Assembly: GCF_024733555.1 (NCBI RefSeq)
Contig: NZ_JANIOF010000004.1
Span: forward strand, 62,001 to 126,000
Reading direction: 5' to 3'
DNA: 64,000 bases
Source: Paenibacillus sp. SC116
Lineage (GTDB): Bacteria > Bacillota > Bacilli > Paenibacillales > Paenibacillaceae
The translations under genes were made by a program, and so were the position numbers. Every line of letters begins with the position of its first letter. The stretch's first letter is position 1. Shown in pieces: positions 1 to 6,449 of the stretch. The notes under the pieces were generated by a model that worked only from the letters and a program-made list of their open reading frames with translations, did not search any database and was not told where the DNA came from.

Positions 1-2
1 AT

Positions 3-254
3 AATGCGATAAAACTACGTTATAAAACGTTAGATTCATTTTATAAAGATTTATCTAAAACAAAGAGTGAAGTACCTGACTGGGTAATCCAATCTGACAG
101 TGAATATTTATGTAAAGAATGGAAAAGAAAGAAATATAGAGTAGTAAGGAATGAAGAGGGATATAGGATTTTCAGTCAGACATTAATTAGAACAAAAGAG
201 CTTGTTCAAGTTAAATCCTCCTTAGAGCTTAATAAATTTTTTCAGAACATATAA
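3..254 (+). CDS. 3' end of an unidentified gene (partial)
   Basis: An open frame enters from the left edge and stops with TAA at 252-254, giving the last 83 residues of a protein. The visible part is charged and rich in Lys, Glu and Tyr, ends in KFFQNI, and shows no motif I can name. A hairpin terminator follows 10 bases downstream, which supports this being a real gene end. Function unknown. Confidence 0.5.
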   Translation, partial: NAIKLRYKTLDSFYKDLSKTKSEVPDWVIQSDSEYLCKEWKRKKYRVVRNEEGYRIFSQTLIRTKELVQVKSSLELNKFFQNI

Positions 255-264
255 TTTAATTTCG

Positions 265-299
265 AAAACCCATCTTACATAAGTTGTGAGATGGGTTTT
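265..299 (+). terminator. Rho-independent terminator of the partial gene
   Basis: AAAACCCATCT pairs with AGATGGGTTTT across a 13-base loop. The A-rich left arm and T-rich right arm would let it work in both directions. Confidence 0.8.
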
Positions 300-330
300 A
301 ATATTTATTTGTATCTCAATGAAGCCGAGC

Positions 331-445
331 ACCTAACAAAGTATTTACGCATTGGGCATTCGCCCTTGGTCTACGAGAAGTATTTAGCAGAGGAGCAAAG
401 GACACATCCGACTTCGTCGACGTCGTGAACACAAGAACGTTATAT
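331..445 (+). repeat. Spacer repeat A, attC-like recombination-site candidate
   Basis: This spacer starts ACCTAACAAAG, contains a short stem (GGGCATTCGCCC at 354-365) and ends in a block (400-445) beginning GGACACA and ending GTTATAT. The end block aligns with 1125-1171 on the other side of the next gene. A fold-back spacer flanked by AAC and GTT sequences, repeated between short unknown genes, resembles integron attC layout, but the GTTRRRY core is not fully matched. The relation to integrons is an inference. Confidence 0.35.
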
Positions 446-481
446 AATAGTATGTAGGTGATAAGATAGGAGGTCATATTC

Positions 482-1054
482 ATGGGTATTTTTGAAGAAT
501 TCGAGGCAAGAAAGATAGCAGGAGAAAAATTATCTTTAGACGATCTTGTAGAAGAAGATCTAAGAACGATGTTTATAGAAGAACATGTATCAGACTCTAT
601 GTTATCTCAATTGTTTAATGTAAAAAAATCAAAAATTACATATAGACGAAGAAAGCAAGGAATAACTATTAGAAATTCTATACTCGATGATTATTTGTTT
701 GTTAAAAGCGAACATGCAAAAGAATTGAATAAAAAAGTAAAAGCTGAACTTCTAGTTGACGAGAACCTAACGATGATTGCGAAAGCACTTACGCATTTTG
801 CATTTAGAAATGGTCCTATTGAAGATATGCATGCAAATCCCAATAACCAACTATCTGATTCTGATATGAAAACTTTAAATAAATTCATGGTGAATAGAAT
901 AGCGTATATTTTCAAATTAATTATTGAAAAGCGATGGATTGAATTGGATTTTTTAATTAGACAAATAGATCGATGGTATGGTCATGGATGGGATGCTGCA
1001 ATACCTGATGATGGAGATACAAGAAAAATAATTGAGTTAATGTTAAAAAAGTAA
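482..1054 (+). CDS. Hypothetical protein with N-terminal HTH-like segment
   Basis: 190 residues, ATG start preceded by AGGAGG (469-474). Residues about 36-60 (VSDSMLSQLFNVKKSKITYR) look like a helix-turn-helix of the sigma/Trp-repressor type followed by a basic patch, so DNA binding is plausible. The C-terminal two thirds is mostly helical, with a Trp-rich end (RWYGHGWD). I do not recognise the family. It sits alone between two related spacer repeats, as a gene cassette would, and no partner gene is visible. Confidence 0.65.
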   Translation: MGIFEEFEARKIAGEKLSLDDLVEEDLRTMFIEEHVSDSMLSQLFNVKKSKITYRRRKQGITIRNSILDDYLFVKSEHAKELNKKVKAELLVDENLTMIAKALTHFAFRNGPIEDMHANPNNQLSDSDMKTLNKFMVNRIAYIFKLIIEKRWIELDFLIRQIDRWYGHGWDAAIPDDGDTRKIIELMLKK

Positions 1055-1124
1055 TAACAGAATGACTCGTGAATTTGTTCCCGCTTCGCTCGACAGAAGC
1101 ATATGGCTAGTAATTATGATTGAC

Positions 1125-1171
1125 GGACACAGTTCGACATTCATCGAATATCGTAAACACAAAAGTTATGG
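1125..1171 (+). repeat. Spacer repeat B, related to repeat A
   Basis: This block aligns with 400-445: both start GGACACA, carry a CGA..TCGA stem (here TTCGA and TCGAA around a 6-base loop), continue TCGT.AACACAA and end GTTAT. The surrounding spacer 1055-1202 has the same layout as the one upstream of the previous gene but is diverged. Together the two bracket the 190-residue gene. Confidence 0.4.
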
Positions 1172-1202
1172 GAAATGAATTTATTTTAGAAGGTGAACTG
1201 AT

Positions 1203-1334
1203 GTGATCGCTACTATAGCAGATTTATTAGAGAAAAAAGGAGTAGAACAAATTAAACTCTTTTTGAAAGTTAAACATTCTACCATGATAGGAGATATGTA
1301 TGAAGGGTTCACCTCGTGTCTAGGTGGAGTTTAG
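1203..1334 (+). pseudogene. Truncated N-terminal gene fragment
   Basis: A GTG-started frame of 43 codons follows an AAGGTGA ribosome binding site. It begins VIATIADLLEKKG and contains VKHSTMIGDMYEGF, which looks like the start of a larger protein, perhaps a nuclease of the DUF6602 type. The frame ends soon after at TAG 1332-1334. Most likely a gene truncated by deletion; a genuine 43-residue protein cannot be excluded. Confidence 0.35.
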
Positions 1335-1381
1335 AGAAATGAAAAATAATCAAGGACTCTCTTAACAGGTAGGTGATTCTA

Positions 1382-2485
1382 ATGGTAAGTAAGCTATCGC
1401 ATTCACAGCGCCAAGCTATCGATTATATTACCCAGTATGCCAGAACAAGAAAAAGTACTGCTCGAAAATCACTCATGGAAGTGCTCCAGATGTCCAATAT
1501 CCCTTGGAGCACTTTTGAAAATGCTTGTACAAAGATCTTTTCGAACGCTAGGGTCGCACTGCATTTTCACCCTGACCGACTAACAGCAGATATGAAAACG
1601 GTGGCTCAGTCATTGCTGGAACAGGGGATTTACAAGAGTCAGTTTGAAACTCAGATTTCGAATGGTAGCGTATCCGCTTACTCGGGTGGCGGACGAGATC
1701 TATGGGAGAAAACACTGTTTGGCGGCGCTTATCAGTTAGATGGTGTGACTGATGATCAGCGTCCGAAGTATGGGGCGTTGGATGTAATGCTGAGCCCAGA
1801 TGGTCCAGCTCCTCGGTTCGGCTCGTGTTACTTTCTCCTTGCACCAAATGTCTCTAAGCGATGTACGTATACGTATTTGGATTCGCATCAAGACCCAGCA
1901 GAAAAAGGTACATATGAAGAGTTTGAAGATATACTGGCAGCGATTTTTAAAGATGCATTTTTTCGAAATGATGCTATTGGTGAGAAGGAGCTGACACCTC
2001 AGAAATTAATCGATCATGTATTAATTAATTTAGAACAACCATTAAGAGATCCTTCAAATCGTAAGCCTAGTCGAAATCTTAACCACTATATTGAGTCTCA
2101 GGTTCATGGTGATATTACATTAAAGGAAGACGTGGACATTCTAGTTGCAGATCCTTCGTTCAAAGGTTCTTCCACGGGAAATATATTGGAACAAATGTGT
2201 ATGAAGTATTCCATTGAACTGTATTGGCATATGGGATTCGTTATGAAAGCAGACGAAATACCTTCAGATTTCAGGGGACCAACGATGCCTTCTTTAGCTA
2301 AACGGATTGCACAAAACGGTTATATTGATGCCAATGTAATCGGGGCTGCCGCGTTAGATTTGAAACGTAATCCGGAAGTCTGGAAGGATAGAGGAAGCTA
2401 CGAGGAAGTTCTTCAAGAGTTAAAATATATGTGGCATACACTCGTTCGATACGGAAACCGACAAATGAGTAAACCAATAAAATGA
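1382..2485 (+). CDS. DUF3626 family protein
   Basis: 367 residues from ATG 1382, which has GGTAGGTGA at good spacing; the frame also offers a GTG at 1373. The protein matches the DUF3626 family: an N-terminal helical part (ALHFHPDRLTAD, about residues 58-69), a central block with GGGRDLWEKTLFGGAYQ and PKYGALDVM, and PRFGSCYFLL. A later DVDILVADPSFKGSS stretch is typical. Biochemical function is unknown. A truncated second copy of residues about 38-98 lies 300 bases downstream, so the locus has undergone a partial duplication. Confidence 0.8.
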   Translation: MVSKLSHSQRQAIDYITQYARTRKSTARKSLMEVLQMSNIPWSTFENACTKIFSNARVALHFHPDRLTADMKTVAQSLLEQGIYKSQFETQISNGSVSAYSGGGRDLWEKTLFGGAYQLDGVTDDQRPKYGALDVMLSPDGPAPRFGSCYFLLAPNVSKRCTYTYLDSHQDPAEKGTYEEFEDILAAIFKDAFFRNDAIGEKELTPQKLIDHVLINLEQPLRDPSNRKPSRNLNHYIESQVHGDITLKEDVDILVADPSFKGSSTGNILEQMCMKYSIELYWHMGFVMKADEIPSDFRGPTMPSLAKRIAQNGYIDANVIGAAALDLKRNPEVWKDRGSYEEVLQELKYMWHTLVRYGNRQMSKPIK

Positions 2486-2545
2486 GAAGCAATTGATGAA
2501 GCTGTTTTCGTCTATACTCATCAATCCTTACTAAGGAGCTTTACT

Positions 2546-2782
2546 ATGAAAAATTCTAGTATATTAGGTATATGTCTTATCGCACTCAGTGGTTTAGAAC
2601 AAATTTTGATTTATATGATAAACAGTAGGGCTGACAGCTATGGAATGCTCCTACAGATAACCCCAGAATATATTTGGAGTATTCCCATGATTACACTTCT
2701 GCTTGGAGTTCTACTCATCGTTTTACCTCTAATACCTCACAAGAATCAAAACACGGCTGAGACGAAAAAAAATAAGGGTTAG
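2546..2782 (+). CDS. Small membrane protein, unknown
   Basis: 78 residues with an AAGGAG ribosome binding site 8 bases upstream of ATG. Two hydrophobic segments (about residues 5-24 and 48-66) predict two membrane passes, followed by a short basic, polar tail (KNQNTAETKKNKG). It lies between DUF3626 and its truncated duplicate. No family recognised. Confidence 0.5.
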   Translation: MKNSSILGICLIALSGLEQILIYMINSRADSYGMLLQITPEYIWSIPMITLLLGVLLIVLPLIPHKNQNTAETKKNKG

Positions 2783-2786
2783 ATGC

Positions 2787-2993
2787 ATGTCCAATATCCC
2801 TTGGAGCACATTTGAAAGTGCTTGTACAAAGATCTTTCCGAACACTAGGGTCGCACTGCATTTTCACCCTGATCGGCTAACTGCGGATATGAAAACGGTG
2901 GCTCAGTCATTACTTGAGCAGGGGATCTACAAGAGTCAGTTTGAAACTTATATTTCGAATGGCAGCGTATCTTTTAGGGCCTGTCTGCTGTAA
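2787..2993 (+). pseudogene. Truncated duplicate of the DUF3626 gene
   Basis: Positions 2785-2975 repeat 1490-1680 at roughly 90% nucleotide identity and encode the same segment, from MSNIPWSTFE to ISNGSVS. The match starts and stops abruptly; the frame then runs into unrelated sequence and ends after RACLL. The core domain is absent, so it should not have the parent's function. Confidence 0.7.
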
Positions 2994-3011
2994 TTAACGT
3001 GCTCTTGTCAT

Positions 3012-3037
3012 AAGAACAGCCCCAAGGATCTACATCC
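3012..3037 (+). other. Left half of a terminator split by IS-related DNA
   Basis: AAGAACAGCCCC at 3012-3023 is the exact reverse complement of GGGGCTGTTCTT at 5591-5602. Joining 3037 directly to 5588 rebuilds a 12-bp perfect stem with a 17-base loop and a T-rich tail. IS3-type ends (TGAACTGTGA) lie at both inner edges, and TCC is duplicated at 3035-3037 and 5585-5587. Confidence 0.6.
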
Positions 3038-3098
3038 TGAACTGTGAACCGTAAGAGGTACTTTTTTTCAAAGTGTCCTACTTACGGGTCACAGTTCA
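3038..3098 (+). repeat. 61-bp element with IS3-type inverted ends
   Basis: An 18-bp inverted repeat with one mismatch: TGAACTGTGAACCGTAAG at 3038-3055 and CTTACGGGTCACAGTTCA at 3081-3098. The outer TGAACTGTGA matches the right end of the IS3 remnant near 5584. It looks like two IS ends brought together by deletion or a miniature derivative. No target duplication flanks this small unit itself. Confidence 0.55.
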
Positions 3099-3165
3099 TA
3101 TGCTGAGGCTCTTTTATTATGCATATATTATGATTAGATTTGTTGCTTGCTTCTTTCTTCACATA

Positions 3166-3200
3166 AAAACTAAGCCCCGATTTTACCTAGGGCTTAGTTT
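3166..3200 (-). terminator. Terminator of the secreted protein gene
   Basis: AAACTAAGCCC pairs with GGGCTTAGTTT across a 12-base loop. It lies just past the stop of the minus-strand gene 3227-3634 and has a T-run when read in that direction. Confidence 0.8.
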
Positions 3201-3226
3201 ATTTAGTTCTGACAAGTGTTATAGTT

Positions 3227-3634
3227 CTAGTACAAATAAACACTCCAAGAAGTGTACGAATTCGCGACAAATACTGGAGTAGTATTGCCAGCTAGATAAT
3301 TATAATTAGCATCAAGTGCAGACACTGATATAGTGTAACTATGTCCATAAGTTAAAAAATTAGTTTGAGCAGAATTCACATTGGAGGAATAATTGTGAAC
3401 TGATTCGGTAACATTAGTTGTTTGGTTGTGAACGCGTACCTGGTAATACGATGCATTAGGAACAGAGTTGTACCAACCAATAACGGATCTTGGAGTGATA
3501 ACTGAATTGTTACTGATGTTTTTAGATTCTTTGTTTGTGATAGTGGCTGTAACATGATTATTTTCCTGAGCAAAAGCTGGAACAGCAGAAGTTAATAGAG
3601 CAAAAGCCGCGAGACTGATAATGGTTTTTTTCAT
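3227..3634 (-). CDS. Small secreted protein, FN3-like
   Basis: 135 residues. A Sec signal peptide (MKKTIISLAAFALLTSAVPAFA) is followed by a Thr/Asn/Ser-rich beta-type domain with YYQVRVHNQTTN and YGHSYTISVSALDANYNYL, a pattern like a fibronectin type III sandwich. AAAGGAGCT lies upstream of ATG. The signal peptide is almost identical to that of the next minus-strand gene, and the last 40 residues of the two align loosely, so they are paralogs. Probably an extracellular or wall-associated protein of unknown role. Confidence 0.65.
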   Translation of the reverse strand: MKKTIISLAAFALLTSAVPAFAQENNHVTATITNKESKNISNNSVITPRSVIGWYNSVPNASYYQVRVHNQTTNVTESVHNYSSNVNSAQTNFLTYGHSYTISVSALDANYNYLAGNTTPVFVANSYTSWSVYLY

Positions 3635-3660
3635 AGTTATTAGCTCCTTTTATAGTTATT

Positions 3661-3740
3661 TTGAAACATTTGGCACTTAACTGCTTCTATTAAATAAGTG
3701 ATATTTAAAGGCATTTTAACAACCACGAAAATGAAAATAT
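3661..3740 (-). promoter_or_regulatory. Leader shared with the gene at 5652-6092
   Basis: This stretch aligns with 6119-6200 upstream of another minus-strand gene. Shared blocks read GGCATTTTAACAACCAC, TAACTGCTTC and TTGAAACA on the plus strand. On the minus strand both contain TTGTTA, 18 bases and CTTATW, a possible promoter, followed by the conserved 5' leader. This suggests co-regulation of unrelated small secreted or exported proteins. Confidence 0.45.
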
Positions 3741-3845
3741 TTAAACCATCGCTGGAATAGTTTTGAATCTTGGGTTTAAGTGTACTTGGTGAGAGGACCT
3801 GTTTATGAATCTAGCAGCAGTAGGGGCTTATTTTTTAAGCACTAT

Positions 3846-4259
3846 TTAATTCCAAAAAGCAGGGATAGAAGCCTCTGCAGAATCTGCCCTAAATACACCA
3901 GTAGAAGCAGTAGCAAGTTGAGCGTAGTTTGCGTTAAGTGCTCGTATCTGCACTGAATAATAATTTCCTCTTTTTAGACTCCAATCGGCAGCGTATCTAT
4001 GGTTTTTTGAAACCAAGCCACTTGAATGCAATCTATTTTCTGTAACATCCCAATATGTGTATTCATACCATTCTGTACCATTGAAATAGTAATCCCAAAA
4101 TACACTCGTTCTCATAGTGTTTAAAACGGAGATATCAGTTGTACTAATGAGCTTAGTTTCATTGGTATTGGTTGGAGTAATGATATTAGCTTGAGCAGAT
4201 AGAGGAACAGCAGAAGTCAAAAGGGCAAAAGCAGCAAGACTGATAATAGTTTTTTTCAT
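3846..4259 (-). CDS. Small secreted protein, paralog of 3227-3634
   Basis: 137 residues from the ATG at 4259, which has AAGGAGTGATAATCTT directly upstream; the frame extends to 4334 but that part lacks a start signal. The signal peptide MKKTIISLAAFALLTSAVP is identical to the neighbour's. The mature part is Trp/Tyr-rich with one beta-type domain, ending in YYSVQIRALNANYAQLATAS, similar to the paralog. Likely exported; role unknown. It has no clear terminator before the next gene. Confidence 0.6.
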   Translation of the reverse strand: MKKTIISLAAFALLTSAVPLSAQANIITPTNTNETKLISTTDISVLNTMRTSVFWDYYFNGTEWYEYTYWDVTENRLHSSGLVSKNHRYAADWSLKRGNYYSVQIRALNANYAQLATASTGVFRADSAEASIPAFWN

Positions 4260-4420
4260 AAGATTATCACTCCTTATAAATTGTTTAAGATAGATTACAG
4301 AATAAAAAACTATGCTTTTACTCCTTTCTATCAATTATGGAGTATGTTTCAATATGTGGATTTCTACCGATAATATATCAATTTATTCCCAATAGATCCA
4401 TGATAATCTTTCGACAAAAT

Positions 4421-4446
4421 AAAAAGCCCTAGAGCAGGGCTTTTGT
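4421..4446 (-). terminator. Terminator of the thermonuclease gene
   Basis: AAAAGCCCT pairs with AGGGCTTTT across 5 bases. Read on the minus strand it is followed by a T-rich run. Confidence 0.75.
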
Positions 4447-4454
4447 TGTATCAT

Positions 4455-5222
4455 TCACACGCCACGCCACGCCACGCCACGCCACGCCACGCCATCGCCA
4501 TCACGATCCAGCTTATTGCTATAGCTTGGATCGCCCTTGTGGAGTGTGGCAACTCCTGTGGCTTTCGCTGCCTTGCAATTCATATAGTACACCGTTGTTT
4601 CGACTTTTACATCTGGTTTAGCAGCGGGCTTGGGTGTTGAAGCGGGTTTCTCTGGCTGAGCAACTTCCGTATCGAAGCCCTCATCTGTTGCGTAGTTCTC
4701 GATACTCCATATACCTAGCTCGCTTTGCCGAGCCTGGTCTTGTATCTCTCTAAATTTATCTACATGTTTTACATTTGGAGCATATACATAGGCAACGCGA
4801 GCAAGTCCCTTTTCGAGAAGTAGCTCGTTAAACATCCTGTCATCAATCCATACATAAGCAAGCAGCCTGCCGTATTTGTCCCTTTCCGACATATCGATTT
4901 CTAACTCGATATCTTTGCCATCAAGTATCTTCTTAGCATATGCTGATGTTTCCGCCCCGAATGGCTGGACAGGCTTGCCACGATGCTTAGTCTCGGGCGT
5001 ATCTACTAGTAACAGGCGGACATCTTCTGTTTTTCCATCAAAGCTCACCTCAATTGTATCGCCATCAATAACTCTGGTTACTTTAGCTGCAATACGGTTT
5101 TTATTCTCGGTGGCTTTAGTAGCGGGTTTGCCCTGTTGATTAGTTTGTGTTGCTGCAGGAGCAGCTTTCGACGGGGCAGTGCTTGGTTTAGCGTCTTCCT
5201 TGCCCGGAAGACTTAATGCCAC
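4455..5222 (-). CDS. Thermonuclease (SNase) with excalibur-type tail, 5'-truncated
   Basis: 255 residues as read. A Thr/Ala/Lys-rich linker (1-45) leads into a staphylococcal nuclease domain (about 45-185) with RVIDGDTIEV, VRLLLVDTPE and DKYGRLLAYV, so the catalytic Arg, Glu and Arg are present. After a Pro/Lys linker comes an excalibur-like calcium-binding segment (YYMNCKAAKATG, LDRDGDGVA). Two oddities: the frame begins at GTG directly against the IS3 remnant, with no ribosome binding site and no signal peptide, so the 5' end has been lost; and the expected final Cys-Glu is replaced by GVAWRGVAWRGV because of a 5-bp repeat. Confidence 0.8.
   Translation of the reverse strand: MALSLPGKEDAKPSTAPSKAAPAATQTNQQGKPATKATENKNRIAAKVTRVIDGDTIEVSFDGKTEDVRLLLVDTPETKHRGKPVQPFGAETSAYAKKILDGKDIELEIDMSERDKYGRLLAYVWIDDRMFNELLLEKGLARVAYVYAPNVKHVDKFREIQDQARQSELGIWSIENYATDEGFDTEVAQPEKPASTPKPAAKPDVKVETTVYYMNCKAAKATGVATLHKGDPSYSNKLDRDGDGVAWRGVAWRGV
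4459..4493 (-). repeat. Pentanucleotide tandem repeat at the thermonuclease 3' end
   Basis: Seven copies of ACGCC (GGCGT on the coding strand). Because 5 is not a multiple of 3, copy number sets the reading frame of the last codons. Two copies, or 5 or 8, would read GVA...CE then stop, restoring the canonical excalibur ending; the seven present stop out of frame. A candidate contingency locus. Confidence 0.85.
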
Positions 5223-5548
5223 GCACGTTTGGATGGCAGTTTACATCCGGAAGCCATCTTGCACTCTGATCAAGGTATGCATTACACGCATCCAAAAACA
5301 CGAATACTCATTGCTACAATTGGGCTCAAGCAGTCCATGTCGCGTAAGGTAATTGTTGGGACAGTGCTTCCATGGAATCATTCTTTGGCCATATGAAAGA
5401 TGAGGTTAACTTCATCGATTGCCAAACCATTGATGAAGTTAAAGTACGTGTTGCTGACTACATAAACTATTACAATTTGGAGAGATACCAGTGGGGATTA
5501 AAAAAGATGACCCCTGACGAGTTCAGAGGTCATCTACTTGCTTGTTAA
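5223..5548 (+). pseudogene. IS3-family (IS150-like) transposase remnant
   Basis: The C-terminal third of an OrfB transposase. One frame gives HSDQGMHYTH and a second gives GNCWDSASMESFFGHMKDE, the last Asp and Glu of the DDE triad; a missing G near 5346 shifts the frame. It ends with YINYYNLERYQWGLKKMTP and TAA at 5546-5548, typical of the family. The 5' two thirds is absent. The right terminal sequence GGGGTCACAGTTCA follows at 5571-5584. Confidence 0.85.
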
Positions 5549-5570
5549 CTCTTTTTAACTGTCCACAATT

Positions 5571-5602
5571 GGGGTCACAGTTCATCCATCGGGGCTGTTC
5601 TT
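5571..5602 (+). other. IS3 right end and right half of the split terminator
   Basis: GGGGTCACAGTTCA (5571-5584) is the inverted terminal sequence, followed by TCC, which matches the three bases before the left end at 3038. GGGGCTGTTCTT (5591-5602) is the missing right arm of the hairpin that begins at 3012. Confidence 0.6.
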
Positions 5603-5651
5603 GTTTCATTTATATGGTGAGGATATGTTGTTTATCAAAGGGGTTATTAAA

Positions 5652-6092
5652 TTACATAATAACCCAACCTCCGTTTTTTGCTTTAACACGAGTTACAACA
5701 CCTTTACCAGTGACGAAACGAATACCCTGACGCTCATACTCGATAAATGGAAGATTAACTTCGACATGGCTGTACTTTGTGTTCGTTTCCAAAAAGGTTT
5801 CGATTTTGTCTAATTCTTTGTAACCTGTGTTAATCATGGATTCAAGTGCTGCTTTTTCGTTAGGCGCAAGAAGAGCAAGAATACCTGCTATTCCAGCTGC
5901 AACACCAACTGAGGTGCTTGCGATAAATACGAGCCCGAGAATGGTAGCTGAGGCACCCACGAGCTGAGCCAATTTATCACCGTTTGGTTTTTTAAAACCA
6001 TGTTCATACATTGCGGTTTGCGCTTGTTTTGCTTTTCGAACCTCATCCAAAGATAAAATTACTTTCTTTGCATACTCTTTTGTAAATGCCAT
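5652..6092 (-). CDS. Small protein with hydrophobic core segment, unknown
   Basis: 146 residues, ATG preceded by AAAGGGGCT. A basic N-terminal part (1-38) is followed by a Gly/Ala-rich hydrophobic stretch (about 40-75, with LVGASATILGLVFIASTSVG) that could form one or two membrane helices, then a charged helical section and a C-terminal basic beta part. There is no classical signal peptide. Size and architecture would suit a membrane-active or bacteriocin-like protein, but I do not recognise the family. It shares its upstream leader with the secreted protein at 3227-3634. Confidence 0.55.
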   Translation of the reverse strand: MAFTKEYAKKVILSLDEVRKAKQAQTAMYEHGFKKPNGDKLAQLVGASATILGLVFIASTSVGVAAGIAGILALLAPNEKAALESMINTGYKELDKIETFLETNTKYSHVEVNLPFIEYERQGIRFVTGKGVVTRVKAKNGGWVIM

Positions 6093-6449
6093 AATTATTA
6101 GCCCCTTTATCGTTTTTTTTGAAACAGTTGCTGTGCATGTAACTGCTTCACATATATATAAGTGAGTTTAAATGGCATTTTAACAACCACATAAATGAAA
6201 AACTTGAATAAGATTGTGTTTATATTCCGAAAATATTCCTGAGTCCTAGTAAGAGAATCTTTTTTCGAAGTCGTTTTTTTATATTTATGATGTCATAAAA
6301 ATCATATTCTTTTCTTAAAATATGTTATTTTTAATAAGAATTATCTACAAATATGTGAACTTGCACAAAAATTAATTGAAATATACTTTTTAATTTTAAG
6401 GATTCGTGCATAATATAAGTGTCTGCCAATAAAAAGGGGGAGTTAGCAA
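6093..6449. promoter_or_regulatory. Divergent intergenic region with shared leader and palindrome
   Basis: 357 bases, very AT-rich, between divergent genes. 6119-6200 is the leader repeated at 3661-3740. TTTATGATGTCATAAA at 6284-6299 is a perfect 16-bp palindrome and a plausible operator, either for the aldehyde dehydrogenase or for the minus-strand gene. GGGGGAG at 6437-6443 is the ribosome binding site of the dehydrogenase. Confidence 0.45.

Noticed and set aside
3010-3110. Possible CRISPR or small RNA locus because of several inverted repeats
   Set aside because: The repeats are explained by IS3-type ends and a split terminator; no regularly spaced direct repeats are present.
4443-4640. 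Plus-strand frame across the ACGCC repeat
   Set aside because: It is the complement of the thermonuclease 3' end; the nuclease frame is the one with domain support.
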